Assembly: GCF_004403945.1 (NCBI RefSeq)
Contig: NZ_SOHM01000018.1
Coordinates: 107,409-171,408, forward strand
DNA: 64,000 nt
Origin: Cryobacterium lactosi
GTDB lineage: Bacteria > Actinomycetota > Actinomycetes > Actinomycetales > Microbacteriaceae
Direction: 5' to 3'
The notes below the pieces were generated by a model. That model was not told where the DNA came from. It worked only from the letters and a program-made list of their open reading frames with translations, and searched no databases. Shown here piece by piece: positions 43,939-51,502 of this stretch; positions within the stretch are counted from its first letter, which is position 1; every line of letters starts with the position of its first letter. The position numbers and the translations under genes were made by a program.

Positions 43939-44500
43939 CGTTCGCCTCCAATCTGGTGCGCAGCCGGGTGAGGCTGCGACGGATATGACTTTTCACGGTG
44001 CCGAGCGGCAATCCGAGGCTATCGGCGATCTGCACGTGGGTGAGGTCCTCGTAGAACGCGAGTCGCATCACGCGCTGCGGCACCGGTTCGAGGCGGTTGA
44101 GCTCCTCACCGATCAGCAGCCGTTCGGCCACGTCGGCGGACTCATCAACGATGTAGAGCTCGGCCTCGTCCACCAGGGACTCTTCGAGGCGCCGTCGGCG
44201 GGCACGGGCCTCGTGAGCGTCGGCGATGGCGTGCCGGGCTATACCCACGATCCAGGCGGGCAGCGCCGCCCGGGTCTCGTCGAAGCCGGCCCGGCCGCGC
44301 CAGGCGGCGATGAACACCTTCTGGGTGACGTCTTCGGCCTCGCCGGCGTCGCCGAGCGAGCGCACGGCCAGGGTGTAGACCAACGAAGACCAGCGAGCGT
44401 AGGCCTCCGCGAGGGCGTGTTCGTCGCCCGCGCGGAACCCGGCGACCAGGTTGGACTGGTCACGCTCATCGTCGGTGCTGTTCGGATAGGGTGCGCTCAC
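43925..44500 (-). CDS. sigK: ECF RNA polymerase sigma factor, SigK-like
   Basis: 191 residues. Region 2 runs from NLVAGFRAGDEHALAEAY to GEAEDVTQKVFIAAW. Region 4 runs from PQRVMRLAFYEDLTHVQI to LPLGTVKSHIRRSLTRLR. Overlap with an RskA-type anti-sigma gene identifies it as an ECF19/SigK-type factor. In mycobacteria SigK drives surface antigen genes; here a sortase and a DUF4397 surface protein are next in line upstream. The GTG at 44500 has GGAGG 12 nt before it; an in-frame ATG at 44548 would give 207 residues and cannot be excluded. The motif CCGAACGGGG upstream (44624-44633) recurs before the DUF4397 gene. Confidence 0.9.
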   Translation of the reverse strand: MSAPYPNSTDDERDQSNLVAGFRAGDEHALAEAYARWSSLVYTLAVRSLGDAGEAEDVTQKVFIAAWRGRAGFDETRAALPAWIVGIARHAIADAHEARARRRRLEESLVDEAELYIVDESADVAERLLIGEELNRLEPVPQRVMRLAFYEDLTHVQIADSLGLPLGTVKSHIRRSLTRLRTRLEANDDAS

Positions 44501-44663
44501 GTGGACGTGCTGCCTCCGGGATCGGTACCGCGTCGTGCGGGTGTCCATCTCAGCACTCACGACCCGACCTGGGCCGGCCCGCAAGTGCGACCAGCATAAC
44601 CACGCCCGGCCGATTTGCGCACACCCCGTTCGGGTCGCTTTCGGTACCGGATCCCGGAGCAGT

Positions 44664-45512
44664 TCATGGCGCAGGCACCGCCGTCACGATCACGTTCGAC
44701 AGGTAGCGGCGGGCTTCGTAGTCGAACTCGCCGCCGCAGGTCACCAGGGTGAGGCGGGGCTGCCCCGTGCGATCGAACACGCTCGCCCACGGCACCGTGG
44801 GCTTCTCGATGCTGTCGACGGATGCGACGGTGTACCGATGCGTCGCACCGTCGGCGGTGTCCACCAGGATTTCGGTGCCGACCGGGGCATCGGCCAGCTG
44901 GGCGAACGGACCGATGTCGTAGGCCAGGGAATCCACGTGCGCGGCGACGACGGTGGCACCGGCCGGGCTGCCGGGGCCGGGGCCGTATCGGTACCAGGCG
45001 GCGACCGCTGGGTTCGCCGGCAGGGCCATGGCCGAGCCCTCGCCCAGGCCGACCGCCTCGATCGACATGTCGATGCCGATCGACGCCGCCCGCACCCGCA
45101 CCGGGGCGCTGACGGGGGCCGCCAGCGACGAGAGCGACGTCGATTGGCGGGGCACCTCGGGCACCGCGGCCGGCGGCACCGGGGCCGGGGACGGCACCCG
45201 GGACGGCGGCGCGGACGCGTCGCCATCGCCGGTGGCTGTGCCGGGACCGAAGCGCGAGCCGAACCTGGCCCCGGTGTCGGGGCCGGCGCCCGGCGCTCCC
45301 CCGGGCAGTCCGGTTGCGGCCGGACCGCCCAGGCCGGTGAAGCCACCGGCGGCAGGATCAGTGCCGCCGATGGTGGTGAGCGGCGCCGCGCATCCGCTGA
45401 GCAGGCCCAGTAACACCGCGCCCGCCAGTACCGGACCGAAACCGGCCCGGCGCCGGGGCTGCGCCGGACGTGCGGCGCGGGCCAGGGTGGGCCACCCGAA
45501 CAGGCTCACCAT
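44664..45512 (-). CDS. Class F sortase
   Basis: About 282 residues. The N-terminal hydrophobic segment (FGPVLAGAVLLGLLSGCAAP) ends in a lipobox-like LSGC, so it may be lipid-anchored. A long Pro/Gly/Ala linker follows, then the sortase barrel. Catalytic His is in VVAAHVDSLAYD and catalytic Cys in RLTLVTCGGEFD, the TLxTC motif, with Arg in the following EARRYLSN stretch. Sortases join surface proteins to the cell wall after cutting a sorting signal. The DUF4397 gene immediately upstream encodes the obvious candidate substrate. ATG 45512 is preferred to 45524 because AGAAGG touches the latter. Confidence 0.92.
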   Translation of the reverse strand: MVSLFGWPTLARAARPAQPRRRAGFGPVLAGAVLLGLLSGCAAPLTTIGGTDPAAGGFTGLGGPAATGLPGGAPGAGPDTGARFGSRFGPGTATGDGDASAPPSRVPSPAPVPPAAVPEVPRQSTSLSSLAAPVSAPVRVRAASIGIDMSIEAVGLGEGSAMALPANPAVAAWYRYGPGPGSPAGATVVAAHVDSLAYDIGPFAQLADAPVGTEILVDTADGATHRYTVASVDSIEKPTVPWASVFDRTGQPRLTLVTCGGEFDYEARRYLSNVIVTAVPAP

Positions 45513-45540
45513 GACCCGCACCATCCTTCTCGGCGGCCCG

Positions 45541-46371
45541 TTAGCGCCGCGCCTCGGCGCGTCGGGTTCCGTAGAGCGCTACCGCGCCGACGCCCAGGAG
45601 CAGGGCGAGGGCTGCGCCGCCGAGCAGCCAGCCGGAGTTGTCCGCCGGCTGGTTGGTGGCCACCAGTCCGGCGCTGCCGGCCGGGACTCCGTCGGGGTTG
45701 GAGTGCAGTCCGCCGACGGTCTGCACTGCGAGCGCCAGGTTGTTGTCGGTCAGGCTGCCCCAGGCGTACACGATGGTGTTCGTGCCCTCGGCAACGTTCA
45801 CGTCAGCCGGGCCGATCACCGGGTCGGTGGTTCCGGTTGCGGCCACGGACGCGGACACCGTGCCGGCCGGCAGGGTGAGCAGCGACTCGTCGGGGTTGCT
45901 CAGGTTGGTGATCACCGGGGCACCGCCGGCCAGGATGTCCACGGCAGGAGCCGCGGCAACGTGACGCACAGTGAGCCGACCCTCGCCGGCACCGACGGTG
46001 CTGATGTCGTTGGTGAACAGGGTCGCGGTGGGCGCCCCGGCCGCGTCGAGGTGTGCGGCGGCGGTGTAGTTCTTGCCTGCCTCCAACGGAAGGTCGACCG
46101 GGCCGATGGCCGGCGAGCTCGCGTCTGCGGCATCCGACGCCGTGATCGCCACGGTGTACGTGCCGGCGGGCAGCTCGAGCGGCCCGGCGAGGTCGCCGGG
46201 TTCGAAGTTGTCCAGGGTGAGGTCGCCGTTCACGTACACGTCGACGGTGAGGCCAGGGACCGCGTGCAGCACGGAGAGCTGGGCGACATCGGTGGCGGCG
46301 TTCGCCGGGGCGATTCCCGCCAGGGCTACAAGGGCGCCGGCTGCGACGCCGACGGCAAGGGTCTTGCGCAT
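45541..46371 (-). CDS. DUF4397 surface protein with C-terminal anchor
   Basis: 276 residues. A signal peptide (MRKTLAVGVAAGALVALAGI, cut after ANA) is followed by two DUF4397-type beta units, the first at LSVLHAVPGLTVDVYVNGD and the second at LTVRHVAAAPAVDILAGG. The C-terminal TM helix (WLLGGAALALLLGVGAVALY) ends in the basic tail GTRRAEARR. The tail has the plan of a sortase signal, but no LPxTG or LAxTG is present; the residues before the helix are NQPADNSG. GGAGG precedes the ATG. It lies 28 nt ahead of the sortase gene and carries upstream the CCGAACGGGG motif also seen before sigK. Confidence 0.9.
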   Translation of the reverse strand: MRKTLAVGVAAGALVALAGIAPANAATDVAQLSVLHAVPGLTVDVYVNGDLTLDNFEPGDLAGPLELPAGTYTVAITASDAADASSPAIGPVDLPLEAGKNYTAAAHLDAAGAPTATLFTNDISTVGAGEGRLTVRHVAAAPAVDILAGGAPVITNLSNPDESLLTLPAGTVSASVAATGTTDPVIGPADVNVAEGTNTIVYAWGSLTDNNLALAVQTVGGLHSNPDGVPAGSAGLVATNQPADNSGWLLGGAALALLLGVGAVALYGTRRAEARR

Positions 46372-46443
46372 GGTTTCCTCCAGTCAGTATTACGAGAGCG
46401 GGAACCTGTCGGTTTCCCGTTACCCGTTACTTCCGGTGGAGTG

Positions 46444-46453
46444 CCCCGTTCGG
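46444..46453 (-). promoter_or_regulatory. CCGAACGGGG motif upstream of DUF4397 gene, candidate SigK -35 region
   Basis: The same 10-mer occurs at 44624-44633 upstream of sigK. Distances are 73 nt to the DUF4397 start and 76 nt to the longer sigK start (44548). It contains GAAC, the common ECF -35 core. Here GTAACG follows GAAC by 17 nt. Confidence 0.4.
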
Positions 46454-46530
46454 ATGCACCCGGTACGAAAAATCTTCACTGTCTTCGCAAGCGCCGCCCC
46501 CGCGGGCTCACCAACGGTTCGCGCCGTCGG

Positions 46531-46587
46531 CGAGAAGGCACTTCAGGGCAGTCCCGGGGCGCGCAAGGCACCCCAACTGCCCTCTCG
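46531..46587. repeat. Family C palindrome, copy C4 (tandem with C5)
   Basis: 57 nt, outer CGAGAAGGCA.../...TGCCCTCTCG with a GGGGCGCGC centre. 56 of 57 positions match C5, and the period of the tandem is 73 nt. Confidence 0.88.
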
Positions 46588-46603
46588 GCGAAAGCCCTAC
46601 CCA

Positions 46604-46660
46604 CGAGAAGGCACTTCAGGCCAGTCCCGGGGCGCGCAAGGCACCCCAACTGCCCTCTCG
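46604..46660. repeat. Family C palindrome, copy C5 (tandem with C4)
   Basis: Differs from C4 by one G/C change. The following GCGAAA is also shared with C4, so the duplicated unit includes some flank. It ends 41 nt after the pncA-like stop on the transcript of that gene. Confidence 0.88.
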
Positions 46661-46701
46661 GCGAAACGCGGGGCGACGGCAGCGGATGCGCCGGCGAGGG
46701 C

Positions 46702-47298
46702 TCAGGCCTGCGCGGCCAGTTCCGAGGTGGCCAGCACAGCGCCGGCGTGGGCGAGTTCGGCCAGTGCCTGCTCGCTCGAGCCCGGCGCCACCCCGGCGAC
46801 GAGGTTGGTGAACACCCGCACGTGCTGGCCGTGCGCGAGGGCGTCGAGCCCTGAGGCCCGCACGCAGTAGTCGGTGGCCAGGCCGACCAGGTCGACATCC
46901 GTCACCCCCGCGGCGATCAGCAGCTCACCGAACTTGGTGCCGGCGTCGTCGACGCCGTCGAAGATCGAGTAGCCCGGCTGGCCCTGGCCCTTGCGGATGT
47001 GCACGGTCGACTCCGGCATCACCAGCGCGGGGTGGTACTCGGCGCCGGCGGTGTCGGCCACGCAGTGCACCGGCCAGGTGTCGACGAAATCGGGTTCGGC
47101 GTCCACGGCGAAGTGGCCGTTGTTGCCGCCCTCGGCATCGTGCCAGTCGCGGGAGGCGAAGATGTGCTCGTAGCTGTGCGGGTGCGCCGCCAGCAGGGCG
47201 CTGATGGCGCCGGCCACGGCTGCCCCGCCCTCGACGGCGAGCGCTCCGCCCTCGGTGAAGTCGTTCTGAACGTCGATGATGATCAGTGCGCGGGTCAC
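46702..47298 (-). CDS. pncA: Nicotinamidase/isochorismatase-family protein
   Basis: 198 residues. The catalytic triad is visible: Asp in IIDVQNDFTEGG, Lys in IRKGQGQPGYS and Cys in GLATDYCVRASGLDA. Metal-binding Asp/His are in FASRDWHDAEGG and the PHSY-HIF region. It deamidates nicotinamide to nicotinate for NAD salvage (pyrazinamidase activity is usual). GTG start with AGGAG at good distance. It lies 24 nt after the carboxypeptidase gene and is probably cotranscribed with it. Confidence 0.93.
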   Translation of the reverse strand: MTRALIIIDVQNDFTEGGALAVEGGAAVAGAISALLAAHPHSYEHIFASRDWHDAEGGNNGHFAVDAEPDFVDTWPVHCVADTAGAEYHPALVMPESTVHIRKGQGQPGYSIFDGVDDAGTKFGELLIAAGVTDVDLVGLATDYCVRASGLDALAHGQHVRVFTNLVAGVAPGSSEQALAELAHAGAVLATSELAAQA

Positions 47299-47322
47299 GG
47301 CGGCACTCCTGTCAGTTGAGGA

Positions 47323-48876
47323 TCAGTTGTTCGAGAGGTTGTTTCCGCAGCGGAAAAACCCCGTCGTGATGGTGTCGATCGCCTGCTTCGCATTATCACC
47401 CACATCACCCAGCGCGTATACGGCGAAGGTGAGGGTGCTGCCGTCGCCGGCGTTGATGATGCCGGAGAGGGTGTAGCCGGTGTCGATCCAGCCGGTCTTG
47501 GCGAAAACGGCGCCATCGGCATCCGCGTTGGCGCCGCTGAACCTGTCGCTGTAAGACAGCGACCCCGAGCTGCCGCCGGCGACGGGCAGGCCGTCGAAGA
47601 TCACGCCGAGGCTGCCCTCGCGGGCGTTGATCTTCTGGAACAGCTTGGTGAGGTAGGCGGGCGGGACGGCGTTGTTGTCGGAGAGTCCGGATCCGTCGGC
47701 GATGCGGATGCCCGCGGTGTCGATGCCGTATTCGGCCAGCCCGGCGAGCACGGCGGGCTGGATGGCGCCGAAGTTGTTGCCGGCGCCGCCCTCCACGGCC
47801 ACCAGGCGGCCGAGCATCTCGGCGATGGCGTTGTCCGAGACGATCAGCGACTGTTGGATCAGGGTGGACACCGGCTGGGACTGCACCGAGGCGAGCGGGC
47901 TCGCGCCGGCCGGGGCGGTGCCGAGACTCACGCTCACGCCGCCGAGCTCGTCGGCGAACGCGGCCCCGGCTCTGGCGACCGGGTCGTCGCTGCGGGCGGA
48001 GGTGCTGTTGTAGGGGTTGTCGCGGTCGCCGTCCACCTGCAGGGCGGTGATCAGCGGCATGTAGCCGTCGGTCTGCTCCTTGCGATCCCAGCTGGGCTCC
48101 CAGCCCGGGTCGCCGAAGTAGGAGGAGTCCAGCACAACCGAGGTGATCGCGGTGTCGCCCATCGCGGCGCGGGTCTGCTCGGCGAGGGCGTCGAGGTGCG
48201 CGGCGCCGCCGTAGAACGACTCGTCGCCGGTGGGTGTGCTCGAGAGGGTGAGGTCGCCGCCGCCGACCAGCACCACCTGGCCGGGTTCGCTGCCGGCCAC
48301 CACGGTGGTGGTGGCACGGTAGTCCGGGCCGAGCACGCTCAGCGCGGCGGCGGAGGTGAGCACCTTGAGCACGCTGGCGGCCCGGGATGCGGTGCTGCCG
48401 CCGCGGTCGAAGAGGATCTCGCCGGTCTCGGCGTTGACCACCTGAGCCTGGAACTCGCCCAGCCGGGAGTCCGCCGCGAGGTCCGCAACCGAACAGGTGC
48501 GCAGCGGGCTGGCGACGGTGGCCACGGCCGGGGCTGGGCGCAGTTCAGGGGCGTCCGGCGTGGGCGTGGGGGTCGGTGTCGCGGATGCTGTGGGGGCGGC
48601 CAGCGCCACGGGCTCGGCCGTACCGCCGCTGGCCGTGCCCGCCCAGACGGCGCCGCTGCCGAGCAGCACGAACGCCACGGCCGCGGCGATGATCAGGCGG
48701 AGGCGCCGGGCCGGAGACGGGGCGGCGGGGTCTGTGGGGAGGGCTGCGGGGGCCGGGGCGGCGGCTGGTGCCGCTGCATCCGTCTCGCCCGGGTGTGAAC
48801 CGAGAAGCTCGGTCGGCTGCGTTGCCTCGCCCGAGGGTTCACCCTGCTCAGGCACGGTTGGGTCTGGTGTATCCAC
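47323..48876 (-). CDS. dacB: D-alanyl-D-alanine carboxypeptidase/endopeptidase, PBP4 (S13) family
   Basis: 517 residues. A cytoplasmic Pro/Ala-rich arm precedes one TM helix (LRLIIAAAVAFVLLGSGAVW, about residues 60-80). The penicillin-binding fold has SxxK in RAASVLKVL, SxN in IVSDNAIAE and KTG in VFAKTGWID. It trims or cleaves peptidoglycan peptides outside the membrane. The C-terminal pair of domains typical of E. coli PBP4 is partly present. GTG 48876 is chosen because TAACAT is 6 nt upstream and no Shine-Dalgarno exists; a TTG at 48879 is an alternative. Confidence 0.93.
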   Translation of the reverse strand: MDTPDPTVPEQGEPSGEATQPTELLGSHPGETDAAAPAAAPAPAALPTDPAAPSPARRLRLIIAAAVAFVLLGSGAVWAGTASGGTAEPVALAAPTASATPTPTPTPDAPELRPAPAVATVASPLRTCSVADLAADSRLGEFQAQVVNAETGEILFDRGGSTASRAASVLKVLTSAAALSVLGPDYRATTTVVAGSEPGQVVLVGGGDLTLSSTPTGDESFYGGAAHLDALAEQTRAAMGDTAITSVVLDSSYFGDPGWEPSWDRKEQTDGYMPLITALQVDGDRDNPYNSTSARSDDPVARAGAAFADELGGVSVSLGTAPAGASPLASVQSQPVSTLIQQSLIVSDNAIAEMLGRLVAVEGGAGNNFGAIQPAVLAGLAEYGIDTAGIRIADGSGLSDNNAVPPAYLTKLFQKINAREGSLGVIFDGLPVAGGSSGSLSYSDRFSGANADADGAVFAKTGWIDTGYTLSGIINAGDGSTLTFAVYALGDVGDNAKQAIDTITTGFFRCGNNLSNN

Positions 48877-48882
48877 CAACGC

Positions 48883-48888
48883 ATGTTA
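48883..48888 (-). promoter_or_regulatory. Candidate -10 of dacB
   Basis: Minus-strand TAACAT, GCGTTG, GTG 48876. Confidence 0.55.
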
Positions 48889-48992
48889 CCGAGCGAGGGT
48901 GGGAACCCGGTCCGAGCGGCGCACGGTTTGTGGTTTCACGTCAGGCGCCTCGCGCGCCGCGACCGCGCCGCGCGGCGGCCGACGGATGCACC

Positions 48993-49979
48993 CTAGTCGC
49001 CGAGGTAGACCAGGCCGATCTGGGCGCGGATGGCGTCGAGGGTCTCCATGATCTGCACGGATTCGGTCGCGGTGAGCAGGTCGCTGGTGAGCTGGCCGGC
49101 CGCCACGAGCCGCTCGGCCTCCGCCGCCTGGAAGTGCATGCCCCTGCCGACGATCGACGGCGTCTCGTAGGACTCGACGACCTCGTTGGCAGCGTTGTAG
49201 ACGCGGAACGAGGTAGTCGAGTACCAGACCTCGTCGATGTCGATGCGCCCCTCGGTGCCGAGGATGCTGGCGGTGTTGGGCCCCTTGGTGTCGCTCGCGG
49301 AGAGCAGCGAGGCGATCTGGCCGCCCGGGTAACGGAAGATCGTGGCGACCTGGGCATCCACCCCGGTGTCTTTGAAGGTGGCCGACGCGAGGATGGTCTC
49401 GGGCGGGCCGAACAGCGCCGACGCGAACGACACCGGGTAGATGCCGAGGTCGAGCAGCGCGCCGCCGCCGAGCGCCAGCGAGTTGATGCGGTGGTTGGGG
49501 TCGTCGGGCAGGTCCTGGGTGTGGTCGGCGATGAGGGAGTGCACGTCGCCGAGGGTGCCGGCGGCGAGGATCTCGCGGATGCGCGCCATGTGCGGCAGGA
49601 ACCGGGTCCACATGGCCTCGAGAACGAGCAGCTTCTTGCTCTCGGCCAGCGCCACGACGGCACGGGCCTCGGCGGCGTTGAGGGTGATCGGCTTCTCGAC
49701 GAGCACGTGTTTGCCGGCCTCGAGGGCCAGGGTGGCGTTGGCCGCGTGGAACGGGTGCGGGGTCGACACGTAGATGATGTCGACTTCGGGGTCGGCCACG
49801 AGGGCCTCGTAGCTGGGGTGAGCGTTGGGGATGCCGAACTCGGCGGCGAAGGCATCCGCCGACGCCTGGCTGCGGGAGCCCACGGCCTGCACGGTGAAGC
49901 CGTTCTTCACGAGGTCGCCGGCGAATTGGTGGGCGATTCCGCCCGTGGCCAGGATTCCCCAGCGGAGTGCATCAGTCAT
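48993..49979 (-). CDS. Gfo/Idh/MocA-family oxidoreductase
   Basis: 328 residues. The N-terminal Rossmann fold starts WGILATGGIAHQFAGDL. The conserved EKP motif (VLVEKPITLNAAEA) carries the catalytic-region Lys. A C-terminal GFO_IDH_MocA_C beta sheet domain begins around residue 130. Members oxidise or epimerise sugars and inositols with NAD(P), or act as dihydrodiol dehydrogenases. The substrate is unknown. It is divergent from the 56-residue protein gene at 50040, with only 60 nt between the two starts. Confidence 0.92.
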   Translation of the reverse strand: MTDALRWGILATGGIAHQFAGDLVKNGFTVQAVGSRSQASADAFAAEFGIPNAHPSYEALVADPEVDIIYVSTPHPFHAANATLALEAGKHVLVEKPITLNAAEARAVVALAESKKLLVLEAMWTRFLPHMARIREILAAGTLGDVHSLIADHTQDLPDDPNHRINSLALGGGALLDLGIYPVSFASALFGPPETILASATFKDTGVDAQVATIFRYPGGQIASLLSASDTKGPNTASILGTEGRIDIDEVWYSTTSFRVYNAANEVVESYETPSIVGRGMHFQAAEAERLVAAGQLTSDLLTATESVQIMETLDAIRAQIGLVYLGD

Positions 49980-50039
49980 GCGTCGAGCCTAGCGACTCTG
50001 CTCGCTCGCCCACCAGATCGTCGTGTTATTGTGCCGGTC
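49980..50039. promoter_or_regulatory. Compact divergent promoter region
   Basis: Minus strand: TAGGCT (49986-49991) sits 6 nt before ATG 49979. Plus strand: TATTGT (50027-50032) sits 7 nt before ATG 50040. Both genes would be leaderless from a shared 60-nt region. Confidence 0.5.
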
Positions 50040-50210
50040 ATGGATGAAAAGACCTTCGACGAGAAGCGCCACGACCAGCTCACCACCGCGCCAAAGGCCA
50101 GCGAAGCGGATTCTGCGAAACGGGTGAGCGTGGACGAGCAGTCCGACGGCGTGAAGCGCATCGACGTGGCAGACACCGCCGCCGTGCGGCCGGGCAAGCC
50201 CGGGGAGTAA
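50040..50210 (+). CDS. Small charged protein, 56 residues
   Basis: Begins MDEKTFDEKRHDQLTTAP and ends RPGKPGE. It is rich in Asp, Glu, Lys and Arg, has no hydrophobic segment and is likely disordered or a small binding protein. I have a loose memory of similar short proteins in Microbacteriaceae but know no function. Support comes from the compact -10 upstream, codon use like its neighbours, and a short stable frame. A Met at codon 1 is favoured; no ribosome site exists. Confidence 0.6.
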   Translation: MDEKTFDEKRHDQLTTAPKASEADSAKRVSVDEQSDGVKRIDVADTAAVRPGKPGE

Positions 50211-50275
50211 GCGGAGTAACAAGCCCGCGGAGTAAGCCGTCACCTGTCGTTTGCCGGGCCGTCACCGGGGCCGCC

Positions 50276-50281
50276 TACGCT
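50276..50281 (+). promoter_or_regulatory. Candidate -10 of the 84-residue protein gene
   Basis: TACGCT with 7 nt to GTG 50289; a TTGCCG at 50251-50256 is a possible -35 at a long 19-nt spacing. Confidence 0.45.
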
Positions 50282-50288
50282 GACGACT

Positions 50289-50543
50289 GTGAGCGAGAAT
50301 CTGCTTCTGGCCCGGAGCACGACCCCGCAGCTGCGGGCCGTGCGTCGCATCCCTACACCGCCACGGCGGGCCGCGCCCCGCTTCGACACTCCGCTACCGA
50401 TCCCACTGCGTCAGCCGGCCGCCCGGCCCGAGTTCGCCGTGCGCAATTCCCCCACCGACCTGTTGTTCCGGGCGCTCTGGCAGCTGGTGGGCGCCTACGT
50501 GTTCGTGGTGCTGCTGGTCAAAGACCGGCGTCTGCCGCGCTAG
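50289..50543 (+). CDS. Small Rv3235-like protein, 84 residues (function unknown)
   Basis: An Arg/Pro-rich N-terminal half (RRIPTPPRRAAPRFDTPLPI) is followed by a predicted helix with a hydrophobic stretch (LFRALWQLVGAYVFVVLLV) and a short basic end. The size and the Arg/Pro-then-hydrophobic pattern are reminiscent of short actinobacterial proteins of unknown role; the family label is tentative. It stands alone and converges with the SGNH hydrolase gene. Confidence 0.5.
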   Translation: MSENLLLARSTTPQLRAVRRIPTPPRRAAPRFDTPLPIPLRQPAARPEFAVRNSPTDLLFRALWQLVGAYVFVVLLVKDRRLPR

Positions 50544-50582
50544 TCGGCGCTGCTCAGTCCGCCCCTGCTCAGTCGGCGCGGC

Positions 50583-51410
50583 TCAATCCGCGGGAGCCAG
50601 GACCGTGGCCAGCACCCGGTCCGCGATCGCCCGGTGGCCGGCGTCATTGACGTGCACCCCGTCGGCCGTCACCATGTCGCTCTGTATGACCACGGGGTCG
50701 AGCAGGCTCACGTACTCGGCGTCGACCCGGTCCGCGGCGGCCTGCACCCAGGCATCCAGATCGGTGATCATGGCGGTGGCGGGTTCGGCGGTGGACGGTC
50801 CCACCGCGATGAGCCGGGCGTTCGGTAGGCCTGCCCTGAGGAGCCTGAACGTCGTGTCGACGGCGGCCCGCACCAGATCGGGATCCGTGGCGAGCGCCCA
50901 GCGGTCGTTCTGGCCGCCGGCGATCACGACGATGTCGGGGGCGGCGCTGACGATGCCGGCCACCCGGTCCGGGTAGGTGGGGCAGTTGTCCTGACCGCAG
51001 CTGGCGACCCCGGCCATGCTGACGTACCCGGTGCCGCCCTGGCCCTCGTTGACCTCGGTCCAGCCGGCGTCGTGGGCCACGAGCGTCGACCACTTCATGG
51101 TCGGATTCGAGGCGCCCCACCCCTGGGTGTAGGAGTCGCCGAGGAACACGGCGACGTCGGGCCCCGCGGGCGCCGTCGAAGAGTCGGCGGGCGCAGCTGA
51201 CGTGGCGGGCGCGGCGGATGCGGCGGGCGCCGACGTTGCCGGCGGCAGGGTGGGCACCAGTGACGCGGTGGATGCGGCGCCAGAACCGACCACGGCGGCC
51301 ACCACCGCCACGATGCCGCCGATCACGATCACCAGAAGTGCGCCGAGCAGCAGCACGCGCCGACCGCGCCCCACGGCGGGCGGACTAGTCCGGGTGCGCT
51401 CATCAGCCAT
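50583..51410 (-). CDS. SGNH/GDSL-family hydrolase, membrane-anchored
   Basis: 275 residues. One N-terminal TM (RVLLLGALLVIVIGGIVAVV) and an Ala/Ser/Thr linker precede the SGNH domain. Block I is FLGDSYTQGWG with the nucleophile Ser. Block II has the Gly in GGTGYVSMAG, block III is AGGQNDRWA with Asn, and block V is DGVHVNDAGH with catalytic Asp and His. It should deacylate or de-esterify envelope or glycan substrates outside the cell. Three Cys in ASCGQDNCP may form a disulfide. ATG start with TAAGCT at 6 nt. Confidence 0.92.
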   Translation of the reverse strand: MADERTRTSPPAVGRGRRVLLLGALLVIVIGGIVAVVAAVVGSGAASTASLVPTLPPATSAPAASAAPATSAAPADSSTAPAGPDVAVFLGDSYTQGWGASNPTMKWSTLVAHDAGWTEVNEGQGGTGYVSMAGVASCGQDNCPTYPDRVAGIVSAAPDIVVIAGGQNDRWALATDPDLVRAAVDTTFRLLRAGLPNARLIAVGPSTAEPATAMITDLDAWVQAAADRVDAEYVSLLDPVVIQSDMVTADGVHVNDAGHRAIADRVLATVLAPAD

Positions 51411-51416
51411 GACCCC

Positions 51417-51422
51417 AGCTTA
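51417..51422 (-). promoter_or_regulatory. Candidate -10 of the SGNH hydrolase gene
   Basis: Minus-strand TAAGCT, GGGGTC, ATG 51410. The A3 palindrome starts 4 nt upstream. Confidence 0.55.
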
Positions 51423-51425
51423 AAT

Positions 51426-51492
51426 GCCCGCGAACCGTGAGATAAGCACCAGCCACGGCGGTTTTTCGGTGCTTTTCTCTCAGTTCGCGGGC
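51426..51492. repeat. Family A intergenic palindrome, copy A3
   Basis: GCCCGCGAACCGTGAG and CTCTCAGTTCGCGGGC outer arms with a TAAGCACC/GGTGCTT inner stem and GGCGGTTTTTCGG in the middle. It lies between the YbaK and SGNH genes, both on the minus strand, 10 nt after the YbaK stop side. It is the most diverged of the three A copies. Confidence 0.9.
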
Positions 51493-51502
51493 CAGGGACC
51501 CC

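Larger units (their letters stand above)
46372..46701. other. 330-nt intergenic region with two tandem palindromes
   Basis: It holds the 5' region of the DUF4397 gene (Shine-Dalgarno at about 46380; shared motif at 46444-46453) and then the C4-C5 tandem palindromes. No gene is visible. Confidence 0.75.

Noticed and set aside
46531..46660. CRISPR-like array
   Set aside because: Only two 57-nt copies with a 16-nt gap, themselves palindromic, and no cas genes; it fits the family C repeats instead.
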